A stretch of DNA of 64,000 nt, from contig JACREZ010000019.1 in assembly GCA_016212665.1 (NCBI GenBank), positions 1-64,000 on the forward strand. Direction: 5' to 3'. How positions within the stretch are numbered: the stretch's first letter is position 1; each line of letters starts with the position of its first letter. A program made the position numbers and the translations under genes. Below the pieces are notes generated by a model. It did no database searches. It worked only from the letters and a program-made list of their open reading frames with translations, and was not told where the DNA came from. The stretch comes from Ignavibacteriota bacterium. GTDB lineage: Bacteria; Bacteroidota; Ignavibacteria; UBA10030; SZUA-254. Below are positions 61,578-64,000 of the stretch, in pieces.

Positions 61578-62882
61578 ATGGAATCAACTACCACACCGTT
61601 ACCCCAAGAAACCCTCATGGTTCAAGAAGAAAATCAACGTCTTCGGAGAGCTGTTGAGGAGTTATCAATTCTTAACGACCTTGCCCGCGCCATCGGCGCC
61701 TCAGTTAATACTCAACAAATTATTGAAACCATCACGCGTAAATCTCTTCGCGCTCTCAAGGCAGAGCAAAGCGTTGTCACACTCATTGATGTTGAAACTG
61801 CTGATGCCGGGAAAACATTAGTCCGGCAAAACTTTTCTACATCTGCACAAGAGAAGTTCCATCTTCATCAAAATGTTCAGGGATGGATCATGGTGAACAA
61901 CAGACCGTTGTTAGTCAATGAACCGGAAACCGACCCGAGATTTAAGGGGACGAAGTGGGATAGTTCAATCAGGAATTTGTTGTGTGTTCCGTTGATGGTG
62001 AAATCAACATTGATTGGTGTTATCACCGCGTATAATAAAAAGGATGGATTATCTTTTACTCAAGACGACCAGAGATTGTTGGTGATTATTGCATCGCAAT
62101 CTGCTCAGGTGATTGAGAACGCGAGATTATATGAGCAGGAAAAATCGCTGATGGCAATGCAGGAACAAGTTCGCCTTGCGGCAGAGATTCAAAGGAATCT
62201 TCTTCCGAAAAAAAATCCTGAACTTCCTGGATATGAAATTTATGGAATGACAATTTCCGCGCATCAGGTTGGAGGCGACCTCTATGATTTTATTCCGATT
62301 GATGAACACCACCTTGCAATTTGTTTGGGTGATGTGACGGGGAAAGGATTGCCTGCATCGTTGTTGATGTCGAATGTGCAGGCGACACTCCGCAGTCAAA
62401 CGCTTCTCAATCGAACTCCTGCTGAATGTCTCACGAATTCCAACCGATTGCTTTTCCAAAGTACAAGCAGTGAAAAATTCTGCACGTTGTTTTATGGAAT
62501 GCTCGACATTCAAAAACACGAATTACACTACAGCAATGCTGGGCATGACCACCCGTTTTTGTTTTCTGAAGATGGTTCATTCCGTCGTCTTTCCACAGGA
62601 GGTTTGATGCTCGGTATTTTTGATAAGATTGAGTTAGAAGAGGAGGTCGTTTCTCTTCATCCGGGTGATTTTGTTTTTGCGTATTCCGACGGAATACCGG
62701 AAGCAATGAATGCAAATCGTGAACAATTCAAAGAAGAGAAAATGATAGAAGTTTTGCAACAACATAGAAGCACACCTCTGCCGGAACTTGCTAACCAGAT
62801 GAGAGCGGCGATAAAAAGCCATGTTCGGGATTCTCCGCCGTCGGACGATGTGACGATGGTAATCGTAAAGAGAATGAAATAG
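61578..62882 (+). CDS. GAF domain/SpoIIE-type serine phosphatase
   Basis: A 434-residue cytoplasmic signalling protein. I choose ATG 61578; a TTG at 61536 would add a hydrophobic stretch not typical of the family. A short coiled coil (QEENQRLRRAVEELSILNDL) is followed by a GAF domain (about 45-195) and a SpoIIE/PP2C phosphatase domain (about 210-434) with metal-binding aspartates in VGGDLYDF, LGDVTGKGLPASL and YSDGIPEAMN, closing with PPSDDVTMVIVK. Such enzymes dephosphorylate anti-sigma-factor antagonists. No antagonist or anti-sigma kinase lies here, but a Ser/Thr kinase starts 114 bases downstream. Confidence 0.94.
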   Translation: MESTTTPLPQETLMVQEENQRLRRAVEELSILNDLARAIGASVNTQQIIETITRKSLRALKAEQSVVTLIDVETADAGKTLVRQNFSTSAQEKFHLHQNVQGWIMVNNRPLLVNEPETDPRFKGTKWDSSIRNLLCVPLMVKSTLIGVITAYNKKDGLSFTQDDQRLLVIIASQSAQVIENARLYEQEKSLMAMQEQVRLAAEIQRNLLPKKNPELPGYEIYGMTISAHQVGGDLYDFIPIDEHHLAICLGDVTGKGLPASLLMSNVQATLRSQTLLNRTPAECLTNSNRLLFQSTSSEKFCTLFYGMLDIQKHELHYSNAGHDHPFLFSEDGSFRRLSTGGLMLGIFDKIELEEEVVSLHPGDFVFAYSDGIPEAMNANREQFKEEKMIEVLQQHRSTPLPELANQMRAAIKSHVRDSPPSDDVTMVIVKRMK

Positions 62883-62996
62883 TTCGTTTTACAGTTTATT
62901 CCGGGTCTCAAAAAAAATCCCCTAAGGGTTGGTATGAAATCAAATTCCATCCTCAAAGGTGAGAATTATGTTACTCATGAAAGAATACAATACTAA

Positions 62997-64000
62997 ATGA
63001 TAGGACTAGCAATATCTCACTATAAAATTCTGGAAAAACTCGGTGAGGGCGGAATGGGCGTCGTCTTTAAAGCCGAAGATACAAAACTTAAACGTATTGT
63101 TGCGTTAAAGTTTTTGCCGGAAAGTGTTTCTTCATCAGGCGAGGAACTTGCACGTTTTCAACAAGAAGCAGAAGCTATCTCCGCGCTTAACCATTCCAAC
63201 ATTGCAACGATCTACGATGTTGATGAAGTTGAGGGGAAGAAATTTCTCGCACTTGAGTTTATTCCCGGAGGTACGTTGAAGTCAAGAATCAAGAAATTGA
63301 AAAACGAAGGAAGGGAGATTTCCATCGAGGAAGCAACCGACTACATTATCCAGATCGCAGAAGGATTAGGACACGCTCACCGTCAGCAAATTATCCATCG
63401 CGATATCAAGAGCGATAACTTAATGCTGACGGACGAAGGGAAAATCAAAATTACCGACTTTGGTTTGGCAAAACTTCGCGGGACCAGCACGTTGACAAAA
63501 TCGGGAAGTACCGTCGGCACACTCGCGTACATGGCGCCGGAACAAATGCAGGGGAATGACGTGGATGTCCGGGCTGATATGTTCTCGCTGGGAGTCGTTT
63601 TTTTTGAATTGCTCACAGGAAAAATGCCGTTCAGAGGCGAACATGAAGCGGCGATTATGTATTCAGTTCTCAATGAAGAACCTCAATTAATTACTAACGT
63701 ACGGCCCAATGTTCCAACAAATCTCCAACAGATCATCGGGAAATTATTACAAAAGGAACCTCAGTGCCGCTATCAAAGCATGAGAGAACTCCTCAGTGAT
63801 TTACGTAATTCTCGTCAGGGGAATCCAAAGAATTCAGCTGAACAAAAATCAATTGTTGTTCTTCCGTTTGAGAATATGAGTCCGGACAAAGAGAACGAAT
63901 ATTTCAGTGATGGACTTACAGAAGAAATTATATCCGACCTTTCCAAGATTCAATCGCTCCGTGTAATTTCGCGGACGTCCGCGATGAGGTTGAAGGGTTC
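62997..64000 (+). CDS. Ser/Thr protein kinase, cut by the right edge
   Basis: From ATG 62997 the frame is open to the window end (334 codons). It begins ISHYKILEKLGEGGMGVVFKAED (glycine loop), then VALKFLP (ATP lysine), IIHRDIKSDNLML (catalytic loop), KITDFGLAKL (DFG) and GTLAYMAPEQ (activation end), so it is a complete, active-type PknB-like kinase of about 270 residues. After a linker, SIVVLPFENMSPDKENEYFSDGLTEEI begins a TolB/FlgO-like domain often found in such kinases and adenylate cyclases; a C-terminal repeat domain may lie beyond the edge. A natural partner of the preceding phosphatase. Confidence 0.93.
   Translation, partial: MIGLAISHYKILEKLGEGGMGVVFKAEDTKLKRIVALKFLPESVSSSGEELARFQQEAEAISALNHSNIATIYDVDEVEGKKFLALEFIPGGTLKSRIKKLKNEGREISIEEATDYIIQIAEGLGHAHRQQIIHRDIKSDNLMLTDEGKIKITDFGLAKLRGTSTLTKSGSTVGTLAYMAPEQMQGNDVDVRADMFSLGVVFFELLTGKMPFRGEHEAAIMYSVLNEEPQLITNVRPNVPTNLQQIIGKLLQKEPQCRYQSMRELLSDLRNSRQGNPKNSAEQKSIVVLPFENMSPDKENEYFSDGLTEEIISDLSKIQSLRVISRTSAMRLKG

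Overview
The window looks like a chromosome segment from an Ignavibacteria-type member of the Bacteroidota/Chlorobiota group. The main clue is three secreted proteins ending in a type IX secretion (Por) sorting domain of the NYPNPFNPST...GxYxxxLxxGxF...KKMxxxK kind, together with many multiheme c-type cytochromes and NHL-propeller proteins. The assignment is an inference from protein style. I see no rRNA, tRNA, CRISPR array, transposase or type IX machinery gene.

Bases 1-31000 are almost entirely a respiratory and extracellular-electron-transfer locus on the plus strand. A sigma-54 promoter (about 1018-1032) precedes a universal stress protein and a tetraheme cytochrome. These are followed by a 13-heme cytochrome fused to a membrane cytochrome b, and then the same architecture again as two genes (19-heme cytochrome plus separate cytochrome b). 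EtfB, EtfA and an acyl-CoA dehydrogenase come next. A Rieske/cytochrome-b complex follows, with a NapC/NirT-type heptaheme protein and an 11-heme cytochrome but no cytochrome c1, and then CcmF for heme attachment. A sensor kinase with its own heme motif and a sigma-54 activator follow, then a receiver protein. The last block (21800-30820) holds four multiheme or barrel components and two lipoprotein or secreted NHL propellers. It reads as a porin-cytochrome conduit across the outer membrane. An unlinked-looking lipoprotein (minus strand) and a nine-heme cytochrome carrying a type IX sorting signal follow.

From 34600 to 39400 there is a MITE-like element, a propeller-type sensor kinase with a LuxR-type regulator, and intergenic repeats. 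Bases 39400-44350 hold a compact cassette: orphan receiver, a small overlapping protein, an acidic-leader/cationic-core protein, an HExxH zinc protease, an unknown 439-residue protein and an M15-type peptidase. I know of no described system with this content, and it is my first candidate for something new.

Bases 44400-60100 carry secreted surface proteins (Asp-box propellers, a YHYH protein, a small type IX cargo) and an A+T-rich stretch with a radical SAM protein and three polytopic membrane proteins of glycosyltransferase type. The window ends with a BaiN-like flavoprotein, a GAF/SpoIIE phosphatase and a serine/threonine kinase that runs off the right edge.

A second theme is non-coding. 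At least eight intergenic regions are built of degenerate 7-base units kept in strict heptad phase and arranged as two complementary arms, and one such stretch lies inside a coding region.
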